From NCBI RefSeq assembly GCF_008520305.1, contig NZ_ML703262.1:1-64000 (forward strand): DNA of 64,000 nt, given 5' to 3'. The DNA comes from Mesorhizobium sp. SARCC-RB16n (GTDB lineage: Bacteria > Pseudomonadota > Alphaproteobacteria > Rhizobiales > Rhizobiaceae). The notes beneath the pieces were generated by a model, which ran no database searches, had not been told where the DNA came from, and was given only the letters and a program-made list of their open reading frames with translations. Both the position numbers and the translations under genes were made by a program. This document shows, piece after piece, positions 29,688 through 38,973 of the stretch (within the stretch, counting starts at the first letter, position 1; every line of letters begins with the position of its first letter).

Positions 29688-32420
29688 ATGGTCAGTCTCG
29701 GCGGTCTCGCCCGTAAGGTTTTCGGTTCCTCCAACGACCGTCGGGTCAAATCGACCCGTCCCCGCGTCGAGGCGATCAACGCCATGGAAAACGAGATGCG
29801 GGCGCTCTCCGACGCCGAGCTTGCCGGCCGCACGGAAAAATTCCGCCAGGACATCGCCAATGGCGCCAGCCTTGACGACCTGCTGATCCCCGCCTTCGCG
29901 ACCGCCCGCGAGGCGGCGCGCCGCGTGCTTGGCATGCGCCCCTTCGACGTCCAGCTGATTGGCGGCATGGTGCTGCACAATGGCGGCATCGCCGAGATGC
30001 GCACCGGCGAGGGCAAGACCCTGGTCGCGACGCTGCCGGTCTATCTCAACGCGCTTGCCGGCAACGGCGTCCATGTCGTGACCGTCAACGATTACCTCGC
30101 CACCCGTGACTCCGAGTGGATGGGCCGCGTCTACAAGTTCCTCGGCCTGTCGGTCGGCGTCATCGTCCATGGCCTATCGGACGAGGAGCGTCGCGTCGCC
30201 TACGCTTCCGACGTCACCTACGCCACCAACAACGAGCTCGGCTTCGACTATCTGCGCGACAACATGAAGTACGAGCGCGCCCAGATGGTGCAGCGCGGTC
30301 ACAATTACGCGATCGTCGACGAGGTCGATTCCATCCTGGTCGACGAGGCGCGCACGCCGCTCATCATTTCCGGTCCGCTCGAGGATCGTTCGGAAATGTA
30401 CAACACCATCGACACCTTCATCATCCAGCTGCAGCCGCAGGATTATGAGATCGATGAGAAGCAGAAGACCTCGATCTTCACCGAGGAAGGCACCGAGAAG
30501 CTGGAGAACATGCTGCGCGATGCCGACCTGCTCAAGGGCGAGTCGCTTTACGACGTCGAGAACGTCGCCATCGTCCATCACGTCAACAACGCGCTGAAGG
30601 CGCACCGGCTGTTCCAGCGCGACAAGGACTATATCGTGCGCAACGGCGAGATCGTCATCATCGACGAGTTCACCGGCCGCATGATGCCCGGCCGCCGCTA
30701 TTCGGAAGGCCTGCACCAGGCGCTCGAAGCCAAGGAGCACGTGGCGATCCAGCCGGAGAACCAGACGCTCGCCTCCGTCACCTTCCAGAACTATTTCCGT
30801 CTCTACAAGAAGCTTTCCGGCATGACCGGCACGGCGCTGACCGAAGCCGAGGAATTCGGCAACATCTACGGTCTCGAAGTCACCGAGATCCCGACCAACC
30901 TGCCCGTTATCCGCAAGGACGAGGACGACGAGGTCTACCGGACGGTCGAGGAGAAGTACAAGGCGATCGTCAGGGAGATCCGCGAAGCCAGCGCCAAGGG
31001 TCAGCCGACACTGGTCGGCACGACCTCGATCGAGAAGTCCGAGCAGCTGGCCGAGCGCCTGCGCAAGGAAGGCTTCACCGATTTCGAAGTGCTGAACGCC
31101 CGCCACCACGAGCGCGAGGCGGCGATCGTTGCCCAGGCCGGCAAGCCCGGCGCCATCACCATCGCCACCAACATGGCCGGACGCGGCACCGACATCAAGC
31201 TCGGCGGCAATGCCGAGATGCGCATTGCCGAGGAACTGGGCGACATGCCCGAAGGGCCCGAGCGCGAGGCGCGCGAAAGGGAAATCAATGCGGACGTCGA
31301 GCGCCTGAAGGAAAAGGCGCTGGCCGCCGGCGGCCTCTACGTGCTCGCCACCGAGCGCCATGAATCGCGCCGCATCGACAATCAGCTCAGAGGTCGTTCC
31401 GGCCGCCAGGGCGACCCCGGCCGCTCGAAATTCTTCCTGTCGCTGCAGGACGACCTGATGCGCATCTTCGGCTCCGAGCGCATGGACGGCATGCTGCAGA
31501 AGCTCGGCCTCAAGGAAGACGAGGCCATCATCCATCCCTGGATCAACAAGGCGCTGGAAAAGGCGCAGAAGAAGGTCGAGGCGCGCAACTTCGACATCCG
31601 CAAGAACCTGTTGAAATATGACGACGTTTCCAACGACCAGCGCAAGGTGGTGTTCGAGCAGCGCATCGAGCTGATGGACGGCGAAGGCCTGTCGGAAACC
31701 ATCGGCGAGATGCGCGAAGGCGTCATCGACGAGATCGTCGCCAAGGCCATTCCCGAAAACGCCTATGCCGAGCAGTGGGATGTCGCGGGCCTGAAGGCCG
31801 AGGTCGCCGAATTCCTCAATCTCGACCTGCCCGTCGAGGACTGGGTGAAGGAAGAAGGCATCGCCGAGGACGACATCCGCGAACGCATCTCTGCCGCCGC
31901 CGACGCCGCCGCCAAGGAACGCGCCGACCGTTTCGGCCCCGAGGTGATGACCTATGTCGAGCGCTCCGTGGTGCTGCAGACGCTCGACCATCTGTGGCGA
32001 GAGCATATCGTCAATCTCGATCATCTGCGCTCGGTCGTCGGCTTCCGCGGCTACGCCCAGCGCGATCCGCTGCAGGAATACAAGAGCGAGGCGTTCGAGC
32101 TGTTCCAGGCGATGCTCGGCAATCTGCGCCAGGCCGTCACCGCGCAGTTGATGCGCGTCGAACTGGTCCGCCAGGCCGCCGAAGCCCCGCCACCGGAAGC
32201 GCCCGACATGTTCGGCACCCATATCGACGGCACCACCGGCGAGAATGATTTTGACGGCGGCGAGATGGCCCTGCTGGTCCGCCCCGAGACAACCGCCATC
32301 GTCGCCCCCGAAGATCGCGACCCGAACAACCCCGCCACCTGGGGCAAGGTCGGCCGCAACGAGGCCTGCCCCTGCGGCTCCGGCAAGAAATACAAGCACT
32401 GCCACGGCGCGTTCGCGTAA
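29688..32420 (+). CDS. secA: Protein translocase ATPase SecA
   Basis: This 910-residue motor drives preproteins through SecYEG. NBD1 has the Walker [15 protein letters not shown] near residue 105 and the DEAD-type box [20 protein letters not shown] near 210. The preprotein-binding insert, NBD2 ([20 protein letters not shown]) and the helical scaffold follow. The C-terminus ends in the SecB/zinc motif [16 protein letters not shown]. Full length, with a ribosome site AAAGGA. A strong stem-loop follows its stop codon. Confidence 0.98.
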   Translation: MVSLGGLARKVFGSSNDRRVKSTRPRVEAINAMENEMRALSDAELAGRTEKFRQDIANGASLDDLLIPAFATAREAARRVLGMRPFDVQLIGGMVLHNGGIAEMRTGEGKTLVATLPVYLNALAGNGVHVVTVNDYLATRDSEWMGRVYKFLGLSVGVIVHGLSDEERRVAYASDVTYATNNELGFDYLRDNMKYERAQMVQRGHNYAIVDEVDSILVDEARTPLIISGPLEDRSEMYNTIDTFIIQLQPQDYEIDEKQKTSIFTEEGTEKLENMLRDADLLKGESLYDVENVAIVHHVNNALKAHRLFQRDKDYIVRNGEIVIIDEFTGRMMPGRRYSEGLHQALEAKEHVAIQPENQTLASVTFQNYFRLYKKLSGMTGTALTEAEEFGNIYGLEVTEIPTNLPVIRKDEDDEVYRTVEEKYKAIVREIREASAKGQPTLVGTTSIEKSEQLAERLRKEGFTDFEVLNARHHEREAAIVAQAGKPGAITIATNMAGRGTDIKLGGNAEMRIAEELGDMPEGPEREAREREINADVERLKEKALAAGGLYVLATERHESRRIDNQLRGRSGRQGDPGRSKFFLSLQDDLMRIFGSERMDGMLQKLGLKEDEAIIHPWINKALEKAQKKVEARNFDIRKNLLKYDDVSNDQRKVVFEQRIELMDGEGLSETIGEMREGVIDEIVAKAIPENAYAEQWDVAGLKAEVAEFLNLDLPVEDWVKEEGIAEDDIRERISAAADAAAKERADRFGPEVMTYVERSVVLQTLDHLWREHIVNLDHLRSVVGFRGYAQRDPLQEYKSEAFELFQAMLGNLRQAVTAQLMRVELVRQAAEAPPPEAPDMFGTHIDGTTGENDFDGGEMALLVRPETTAIVAPEDRDPNNPATWGKVGRNEACPCGSGKKYKHCHGAFA

Positions 32421-32433
32421 AGGCACCGCTTCC

Positions 32434-32461
32434 CTTCTCCCCGTCACTATACGGGGAGAAG
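32434..32461. terminator. Strong hairpin after secA
   Basis: CTTCTCCCCGT (32434-32444) pairs perfectly with ACGGGGAGAAG (32451-32461), an 11-bp stem with a 6-nt loop, 14 bp after the secA stop. It is the terminal stem of the RIME-like repeat and probably ends the secA transcript. Confidence 0.55.
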
Positions 32462-32468
32462 GTGGCCC

Positions 32469-33795
32469 TGTCCGAACCGGATAGATAGGTAACAGAATGG
32501 ACCGATAGCATGGGTGACAGTTTTCTTGTCCGCCGGAGGACCGGCGATGGTTTGGCGAGAAACTGGCATCATGGACGAGCGGCTACGGTTTGTTGTGGAT
32601 TGCCTTTCGGATGAAGAGCCGATGATCGAGCTCTGTGCGGCTTACGGCATCTCGCGCAAGACCGGCTACAAATGGCTTGGGCGCTATCGCGCGTTCGGCC
32701 CGGAAGGTTTGCACGATCTGCCTCGCGCGCCGCTCACTCATGGCCGGGCGACGGCGCTGGATCTGGTGGAGCGGATCGTTGCCGCCAAGGAGGCGCATCC
32801 GCTGTGGGGGCCAAAGAAAATCGTGGCGCGGCTCAAGCGCACGGCTCCCGAACTGGTCTGGCCATCAGCCTCGACGGTCGGCGCCATCCTTGCGCGGCAT
32901 GGGCTTGTTGGCGCCCGCAAGCGGCCACGTCTGCGGGCCTGCGGCAATGGACCATGGCCGGAGCCGCAAGCGCCGAACGCGGTGTGGACCGGCGATCACA
33001 AGGGCTGGTTCCGGACTGCTGATGGATGGCGCTGCGAACCGTTGACGGTGATGGATGCCTCGAGCCGCTACCTTCTGGCGCTCGAAGCCGTGGGCTCGAC
33101 GGCCGATGCCGAGGCCTGGCCAGTGTTCGAGCGGCTGTTTGAGGAGCATGGCTTGCCGGATCGGTTCAGAAGCGACAATGGCTCGCCCTTCGCGTCGGCC
33201 GGCGTCACCGGGCTGACGCCGCTTGCGGTACGCTTCATCAAGCTCGGCATCACGCTGGAGCGGATCACGCCCGGCAAGCCGCAGCAGAACGGTCGCCACG
33301 AGCGCTTCCATCTGACCATGCTGCCACTGGCCAAGGAACCGGAAGCCGACAAAACGGCTCAGGGCCAGGCCTTCGAGGCCTTCCGGCGCAGCTACAATGA
33401 GGAGCGTCCGCATGAGGCGCTCGCCATGGACACTCCAGCACAGCATTACCGCCCGTCACAACGAGCCATGCCAGGAATGCCACCCGAGCCCGATTATCCG
33501 GCCGAGGCCGCGGTGCGCCGTGTGCGCCACAATGGCGAGATCAGGTGGAATGGCGGCTTCGTCTATGTCTCGCAATCACTGGCCGGCGAAGCCGTCGCGG
33601 CCACCGAAGCCGAGGATGGCCAATGGGCACTTACCTTCCATGACTATTCGCTCGGCATCATCGATACCAGACATATGAAGCTTGTCCGCCGCAGCGCCGC
33701 GCAAACCAAACCGCTTGCCGCTGCGGCTGACGCATAGGGGGAGAACTGTTACCTATGTATCCGGTCCATTCTGTTACCCATCTATCGGCTGGACA
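32469..33795 (+). mobile_element. IS481-family insertion sequence, complete, 1327 bp
   Basis: The element runs from TGTCC to GGACA with imperfect terminal inverted repeats of about 50 bp (32469-32521 against 33746-33795). It is flanked by a 4-bp direct duplication, GCCC (32465-32468 and 33796-33799). Each end holds two spaced copies of a GGTAACAG-like box (GATAGATAGGTAACAG and a second, diverged copy), which look like transposase-binding sites. One intact transposase gene fills it. The ends and 4-bp duplication fit the IS481 group; the exact IS name cannot be given without ISfinder. Confidence 0.85.
32547..33737 (+). CDS. IS481-family DDE transposase
   Basis: This 396-residue transposase has N-terminal helix-turn-helix domains (CAAYGISRKTGYKWLGRYRA at about 25-45, then a second HTH). 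The rve-type catalytic core carries D150 (WTGDHKG), D210 (RSDNGSPF) and E252 (NGRHERF). All catalytic residues are present and the frame is open, so the element may still be active. ATG 32547 follows GGAGGACCGGCG; an upstream in-frame start at 32514 overlaps the terminal repeat. Confidence 0.92.
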   Translation: MVWRETGIMDERLRFVVDCLSDEEPMIELCAAYGISRKTGYKWLGRYRAFGPEGLHDLPRAPLTHGRATALDLVERIVAAKEAHPLWGPKKIVARLKRTAPELVWPSASTVGAILARHGLVGARKRPRLRACGNGPWPEPQAPNAVWTGDHKGWFRTADGWRCEPLTVMDASSRYLLALEAVGSTADAEAWPVFERLFEEHGLPDRFRSDNGSPFASAGVTGLTPLAVRFIKLGITLERITPGKPQQNGRHERFHLTMLPLAKEPEADKTAQGQAFEAFRRSYNEERPHEALAMDTPAQHYRPSQRAMPGMPPEPDYPAEAAVRRVRHNGEIRWNGGFVYVSQSLAGEAVAATEAEDGQWALTFHDYSLGIIDTRHMKLVRRSAAQTKPLAAAADA

Positions 33796-34053
33796 GCCCG
33801 AAGGGCCGGATGAGGGGCGGCGCCGACTCTTCTCCACCTGGGAGATGACTTCGCAAGCGCCGCTTGCCCTGTAGGCGGACTCCTCCAATCTCCCCGACGC
33901 AAATCTCCGAAACCCTGCGCCGCCCCTCATCCGCCCACCGGCACGTTCTCCTCGTATAGTGACGGGTAGAAGGAAGCCCCCGCCCACGCTTTCTTAAGGT
34001 GTCTTCGCTACACCAAAGCCTGAAAAAGAGGCGGAAAACGGAGAGAAATCGGG

Positions 34054-35454
34054 GTGCGCTTTTCCGCGGCCACGACTGCCGGGCGGTTCTTGCCGCAGCG
34101 TTTGGCGCTGCGCGTGGGGCCGCTGCTTGACCGCATCGACGCCGTGCTGTTCACCGCCGACGAGCGCGGCGAGGCCGGCCGCATGTCGGTCATCGCCTTC
34201 TCCATCCGCATCGTCAGCGCCGTCATCGCCTTTGTCAGCCAGGTGTTGATGGCGCGCTGGATGGGCTCCTTCGAATACGGCATCTTCGTGCTGGTCTGGG
34301 TGACGATGGTCATCGTCGGCAACCTTGCCTGCCTCGGCTTCCACACATCGGTCATCCGCTTCATTCCCGAATACCGCGAGCGCGGCCTGATGGACGAATT
34401 GCGCGGTATCGTCGTGGCCAGCCGACTGTTCGTATTGATCGCCTCGACACTGATCGCCGGCCTTGGCGCCCTCGGCGTCTGGCTGGCCGCACCCTGGATC
34501 GAAAACTACTACGTGATACCGTTCATCCTCGGCGTCATCTGCCTGCCGATGATCGCGCTGTCGGATTTGCTGCAAGGGCTGGCGCGCGCCAATTCATGGG
34601 CATTGTTCGCGCTGTCGCCGACCTACCTGATACGGCCGGTGCTGATCCTGCTGTTCATGGCGCTGATGCTTTGGGCGGGATACGCCCCCGACGCGCGGAC
34701 GGCGATCTTCGCCTCGATCGCCGCCACCTACGTCACCACGCTGACCCAGCTCATTGGCGTCACCCAGCGCATGGAAAGGCAGATCCCGGCCGGCCCGATG
34801 AAAGTGCATTTCGCGCAATGGTTCATCGTCTCGCTTCCGATCTTCCTGGTCGAAAGCTTCTTCTTCCTGCTCACCAACGCCGATGTGCTGATGGTCGGCG
34901 CCTATATGGATCCCAACGACGTCGCCGTCTATTTCGCCACGGTCAAGACGCTGGCGCTGGTCCATTTCGTCTATTTCGCGGTCAAGGCCGGCGTCGCCCA
35001 GCGCTACGCGCAGTTCACCCATGGCGAGCCGGAAAAGCTTGCCGCCTTCGCCCGCGAGACGGTGTCGTGGACCTTCTGGCCCTCGCTGCTGATGGCGTTC
35101 CTGGTTCTGGCGCTGGGCGAACCGATGCTGGTGCTGTTCGGCCCGGAATTCACGTCTGGCTATCCGCTTCTGTTCCTGCTCGTCTTCGGCGTCGTGGCGC
35201 GCGCCGCCGTCGGTCCCTGCGAAAGCCTGCTCACTATGAGCGGCAACCAGAATGTCTGCGCGGCCGTCTATGCCATGACATTGGCCTTCAACATCGGGCT
35301 CAACGTCGTCCTGATCCCGCTTTTCGGCCTTTGGGGCGCGGCGATGGCCACTGCCTTTGCCATGATCTTCGAGGCCGGCGCTCTGTCCTTCACGGTCTGG
35401 CGCAAGCTCGGCATCGTCATGGCGATCTTCGTGTCAGCCAAAGGAACCGCCTGA
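34054..35454 (+). CDS. Polysaccharide flippase (Wzx/MATE-like oligosaccharide translocase)
   Basis: This 466-residue protein has about 12-14 membrane segments. It has the polysaccharide-exporter family signature near the N-terminus (RIVSAVIAFVSQVLMARWMG, then FEYGIFVLVWV). It is expected to flip lipid-linked sugar units across the inner membrane. The GTG start at 34054 is supported by GGAGAG 8-9 bases upstream. Its stop overlaps the start of the next GNAT gene (TGATG). The 50-residue N-terminal cytoplasmic leader is longer than usual. Confidence 0.85.
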   Translation: MRFSAATTAGRFLPQRLALRVGPLLDRIDAVLFTADERGEAGRMSVIAFSIRIVSAVIAFVSQVLMARWMGSFEYGIFVLVWVTMVIVGNLACLGFHTSVIRFIPEYRERGLMDELRGIVVASRLFVLIASTLIAGLGALGVWLAAPWIENYYVIPFILGVICLPMIALSDLLQGLARANSWALFALSPTYLIRPVLILLFMALMLWAGYAPDARTAIFASIAATYVTTLTQLIGVTQRMERQIPAGPMKVHFAQWFIVSLPIFLVESFFFLLTNADVLMVGAYMDPNDVAVYFATVKTLALVHFVYFAVKAGVAQRYAQFTHGEPEKLAAFARETVSWTFWPSLLMAFLVLALGEPMLVLFGPEFTSGYPLLFLLVFGVVARAAVGPCESLLTMSGNQNVCAAVYAMTLAFNIGLNVVLIPLFGLWGAAMATAFAMIFEAGALSFTVWRKLGIVMAIFVSAKGTA

Positions 35455-36734
35455 TGGCCGCCATCCCCTTGCTCGAGGAAACCAGCGGCGGCCCCGCCGG
35501 CGCCATGGTGTCCGGCCTTGCGGGGCTGGCGCGCGACGCCGATCCCGCCCATATCGAGATCCTCGCCAACAACCGGCCCGAACGCAAACTCGCCATCTAC
35601 CCGGCATCGGCCGGCTTCGACCTGGTCGAGGAACTGGATTACCTCTGCGCCCGCACAATCGAGCCGAACGTCTTCTTCAACCCGCGCTTCCTGGCCCCGG
35701 CCATGCCTCGGCTGGAAGACCGCGAGGTGCGTCTTGCCGTGATCCGCGACGGCGATGAATACCGCAACCGGTTGCGCCTGCTGGTGCCCATCTCGGTGGA
35801 ACGGCCGATGGTGCCGCTGGGCGTGCCGGTCATGCGCACATGGTCGAGCCCGTTCGGCCCGCTCGGCACGCCGCTGATCGACCGCGACGATCCGGTTGGC
35901 GTGGTCGAGGATTTCTTCTCGATGCTGTCGCGCCCGCATCTCAAGCTGCCGAAAGTCCTGGTCCTGCCCGACATCAGGCTTGACGGTCCGGTGACGAGCC
36001 TGATCGGCACCGTGGCCGAGACGCGCGGCCTGATGCTGGTCACCACGGGCCAGACCTCACGCCCCGTGCTGGAGAGCGAACTCGACGGCGACGATTATCT
36101 GAAGGCTTCGTTGCGCGCGCATCATTATCGCGAGTTCCGCCGCCTGAAGCGGCGCCTTGGCGATCTCGGCAAGCTCGAGCATGTCGTAGCACGCGGCCCG
36201 GAGGAGATCCGCCACGCCATCGAACACTTCCTGACGCTGGAGGCGTCCGGCTGGAAAGGCCGCGAGCGCACAGCCATGGCGATCGACCGCTTCCGCGCCG
36301 CCTTTGCCCGCGAGGCGGTGCACCGGCTGGCCGAGCAGGACATGTGCCGCATCCATTCGCTGAGGCTGGACGGGCGCACCATCGCTTGCCTGATCGTCTT
36401 CGTCGAGGCCGGCGTCGCCTATACCTGGAAGACGGCCTATGACGAGACGTTGGCCGTTTATTCGCCAGGCACGCTGTTGATGATCGAAGTCACCAGGCAG
36501 CATCTCGACGACCCCAACATCATGATGACCGATTCCTGCGCCGTGCCCGACCACCCGGTGATGAGCCGGCTATGGAGCGAGCGCAAGCCTGTCGGCACGC
36601 TTGTAATCGGGTTGACTCGCGACGCCGACCGTCTCGCCCGCCAGGCTGCCTCCCAGTTGCATCTCTACCGCGAGACCCGCAACATGGCGCGCCTGCTGCG
36701 CAACCGGATGAAGAGTTTGCTGCGGCGACGGTGA
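35454..36734 (+). CDS. GNAT/FemAB-like acyltransferase of a polysaccharide locus
   Basis: This 426-residue protein belongs to the BioF2-like acetyltransferase (Acetyltransf_6, CelD-type) group often found in exopolysaccharide and cellulose loci. The C-terminal acyltransferase lobe (about 200-370) shows HHYREFRRLKRRLGDLG, FLTLEASGWKGRERTA and VAYTWKTAYDETLAVYSPGT. It begins at ATG 35454, overlapping the flippase stop by one base, so the two are coupled. It likely acylates a surface sugar; substrate unknown. A diverged fragment of its 3' end recurs at 40309. Confidence 0.82.
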   Translation: MAAIPLLEETSGGPAGAMVSGLAGLARDADPAHIEILANNRPERKLAIYPASAGFDLVEELDYLCARTIEPNVFFNPRFLAPAMPRLEDREVRLAVIRDGDEYRNRLRLLVPISVERPMVPLGVPVMRTWSSPFGPLGTPLIDRDDPVGVVEDFFSMLSRPHLKLPKVLVLPDIRLDGPVTSLIGTVAETRGLMLVTTGQTSRPVLESELDGDDYLKASLRAHHYREFRRLKRRLGDLGKLEHVVARGPEEIRHAIEHFLTLEASGWKGRERTAMAIDRFRAAFAREAVHRLAEQDMCRIHSLRLDGRTIACLIVFVEAGVAYTWKTAYDETLAVYSPGTLLMIEVTRQHLDDPNIMMTDSCAVPDHPVMSRLWSERKPVGTLVIGLTRDADRLARQAASQLHLYRETRNMARLLRNRMKSLLRRR

Positions 36735-36907
36735 GGAGGCCTCCGAGACGAGCCTGCCCGCGGTCAATCAGCCTGTCGCGCAGCCGGCGTATCGCGTTCT
36801 GCAATGGCGGTCGCGGTTTCTCGGCAGCGGCATTAATTCAGCTTGCCAAGAGTTGTGTCCAGCGACCACTCTCGAAGTGAAAAACAGATTCAGCCATTGA
36901 GTCGCCG

Positions 36908-38038
36908 ATGACGAAACAAGATTCCGTCCCGATGAACGACCTCAAGCGGCTGTATCAACGATACCAGGTCGAAATTGAACGTGAAGTAACAAGCACATTG
37001 CGCTCCGGATGGTGGCTCAACGGCGCGATGGGCAAGAAATTTGCCGCCAACTTTGCAGGCTTCATCGGCGTCTCGGATTGCGTTCTCGTGGCCAACGGAA
37101 CGGACGCTCTCGAACTGGCCTTGGCTGCGGCTGTCGGGCGCAATGGCGCTCGTGGACATGAAGTCATCACGGCTGCGAATGCCGGCGGCTACGCAAGTTG
37201 CGCCTGCTGGCACAACGACCTTGTCCCCCACTATGTCGACGTCGAGCCAGCCAGCCAGTTGATCAGCGTTCCATCGGTGCTGGCCGCGGCCAGCACCGAT
37301 ACCGCTGCCATCGTCGTCACGCATCTTTATGGCGGCGGCGTCGATGTCGGCGCCCTCAAAAGCGCACTTGCCGAGGCCGGTCTCTCACATATTCCGATCG
37401 TGGAGGATTGTGCGCAGGCCCATGGCGCACGTATCGGCGGACGCGTGGCGGGTTCGCTCGCGGACGTGTCTACTTTCAGCTTCTACCCTACCAAGAATCT
37501 TGGCGCGGCGGGTGACGGAGGCGCCATTCTGACGTCGGACCCGGGGATCGCCGAACATGTGCGGCGGCTGCAGCAATATGGCTGGATCTCAAAATATCAT
37601 GTCGGCGTGCCCTACGGCCGGAACTCCCGCATGGATGAGATCCAGGCAGCCGTTCTTGATGTCTTTCTGCGCGATCTGGGCGATAGAAACGAGCGGCGCC
37701 GTGCTGTTCTGGGCCGCTACAAGTCGGTCGCCAGGCGGCGGCTGCAATTCGTGGAAGGAGGCGACGGCGCGGTCGCGCACCTTGCCGTCGCCCTGTGCGA
37801 CGAGCGCGATGCGTTCAGGGTTTTCATGAAGGAACGTGGCGTCGATACCGAGATCCACTACCCCGTCCTTGACTGCGATCAGGTCGGCTGGGCGGGACTG
37901 CCCATGAAAGGAACCGAAAATCTGGCGGTCTCACGGGCCAGCGTCAACCGTCTCTGCACCGTGCCATGCTATCCCGACATGACGGATGACGAGGTCGGCC
38001 AAGTCTGTCTGGCGCTCGCCCAATGGGAGGCAATGTGA
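36908..38038 (+). CDS. DegT/DnrJ/EryC1 aminotransferase (FdtB/QdtB-like)
   Basis: This 376-residue PLP enzyme should aminate a keto-sugar nucleotide, probably dTDP-3-keto-6-deoxyhexose, given the neighbours. The PLP-binding Lys is K196 in SFYPTKNLGAAGDGG. VEDCAQAHGA carries the cofactor-ring Asp, and GRNSRMDEIQAA is the family's C-terminal signature. The FdtB/QdtB assignment rests on the ketoisomerase domain encoded two genes downstream. Start ATG 36908; the 172-bp gap before it shows no gene. The next gene overlaps it. Confidence 0.85.
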   Translation: MTKQDSVPMNDLKRLYQRYQVEIEREVTSTLRSGWWLNGAMGKKFAANFAGFIGVSDCVLVANGTDALELALAAAVGRNGARGHEVITAANAGGYASCACWHNDLVPHYVDVEPASQLISVPSVLAAASTDTAAIVVTHLYGGGVDVGALKSALAEAGLSHIPIVEDCAQAHGARIGGRVAGSLADVSTFSFYPTKNLGAAGDGGAILTSDPGIAEHVRRLQQYGWISKYHVGVPYGRNSRMDEIQAAVLDVFLRDLGDRNERRRAVLGRYKSVARRRLQFVEGGDGAVAHLAVALCDERDAFRVFMKERGVDTEIHYPVLDCDQVGWAGLPMKGTENLAVSRASVNRLCTVPCYPDMTDDEVGQVCLALAQWEAM

Positions 38039-38973
38039 CGACACGCTCGATCGTTTTTCCGATCTACCGCAACCAGGCGAATATCCCGTCCCTGATGCAG
38101 GCGGTCGCCAATTTTCACGCCGGATATGAGGGCGATATCGAGTTCGTCTTTGTCATCGATGGGTCGCCGGATGAATCGGGGCCCTTGCTTCTCAATGCGC
38201 TGAAGACCTCTGGTTACGACTACAAGATCATCTTTCACAGCCGGAATTTCGGCTCTTTCACCGCCATTCGAACCGGTCTCGAACATGCTTCCGGCGATCA
38301 TATCGCCGCCATGGCCGCCGACCTGCAGGAGCCGCCGGAACTGATCGTGGAGTTCTTCTCGATCCTGGAGAAGGATGGCGCCGACGTCGTATTTGGGCGC
38401 AGGACGGGCCGCAATGATCCGCCGATAACGCGGTTTTTGTCGAAAGCATTCTGGGCGGCCTACCGCAGGCTCGTCCTGCCCAGCATGCCGAGCGGCGGGG
38501 TCGATATTTTTGCTTGCAACCGCCAGGTGCTGGAAGCGATCCTGTCCATCGAGGAACCCAACTCCTCGCTTGTCGTGCAATTGTTCTGGGTCGGCTTCAG
38601 GCGGGAATTCGTGCCCTATCGCCGCCGCGAGCGAGAGCACGGGACGAGTGCCTGGAGCATGGCCCGTCGGTTCAGATACATGATGGACAGCATCTTTTCG
38701 TTCTCCGATTTTCCGATCATTCTCACTCTTTGGGTGGGCTTTGCGGGCTGCCTGCTCAGCCTGCTGTTTGCAGCCGTTACCGTCGCGGCGCGGTTGCTCG
38801 GCGACATTGACGCGGCCGGTTACACAACGCTGGTGCTGCTGATCGTGGGCTTCGGGTCGGCCAGTCTGATGGTCCAGGGCATTCTGGGCTGCTATCTCTG
38901 GCGGGCGGTTGAAAACACGAAGTCACGGCCCCTCCGAGTGATCAGCCGCGTCGTCGAGGGGACTTCGAAATGA
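38035..38973 (+). CDS. Family 2 glycosyltransferase, GtrB/DPM1-like with two C-terminal TM helices
   Basis: This 312-residue enzyme is expected to move a sugar onto polyprenyl phosphate at the cytoplasmic face. The GT2 domain has SIVFPIYRNQANIP at the N-terminus, the DGSPDES metal-binding region, and the MAADLQEPPELIVEFF motif typical of the DPM1/GtrB group. Two TM segments follow at about 230-290. GTG 38035 has GGGAGG at 5-base spacing and overlaps the degT stop; an ATG four codons earlier is less well placed. Together with the GtrA gene it resembles a GtrA-GtrB pair. Confidence 0.85.
   Translation: MTTRSIVFPIYRNQANIPSLMQAVANFHAGYEGDIEFVFVIDGSPDESGPLLLNALKTSGYDYKIIFHSRNFGSFTAIRTGLEHASGDHIAAMAADLQEPPELIVEFFSILEKDGADVVFGRRTGRNDPPITRFLSKAFWAAYRRLVLPSMPSGGVDIFACNRQVLEAILSIEEPNSSLVVQLFWVGFRREFVPYRRREREHGTSAWSMARRFRYMMDSIFSFSDFPIILTLWVGFAGCLLSLLFAAVTVAARLLGDIDAAGYTTLVLLIVGFGSASLMVQGILGCYLWRAVENTKSRPLRVISRVVEGTSK

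Larger units (their letters stand above)
32428..33977. repeat. Long palindromic RIME-like intergenic repeat, split by an IS element
   Basis: Removing the insertion (32469-33795 plus one 4-bp duplication) leaves a ~219-bp imperfect palindrome. The left arm (32428-32468 continued at 33800-33830, with CTTCTCCCCGTCACTATACG and AGGGGCGGCGC) is mirrored by the right arm (about 33915-33977, with GCGCCGCCCCT and CGTATAGTGACGGGTAGAAG). This resembles the rhizobial RIME class of dispersed repeats from memory of that family. It accounts for most of the 250 bp before the flippase gene. Confidence 0.7.

Noticed and set aside
30174-32447. A 757-codon frame opposite secA
   Set aside because: Shadow of secA; its translation is low-complexity Leu/Gly/Val/Asp sequence.
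34596-35453. Upstream extension of the polysaccharide-locus GNAT frame
   Set aside because: It lies within the flippase gene in another frame; the ATG at 35454 with the stop/start overlap is the natural start.
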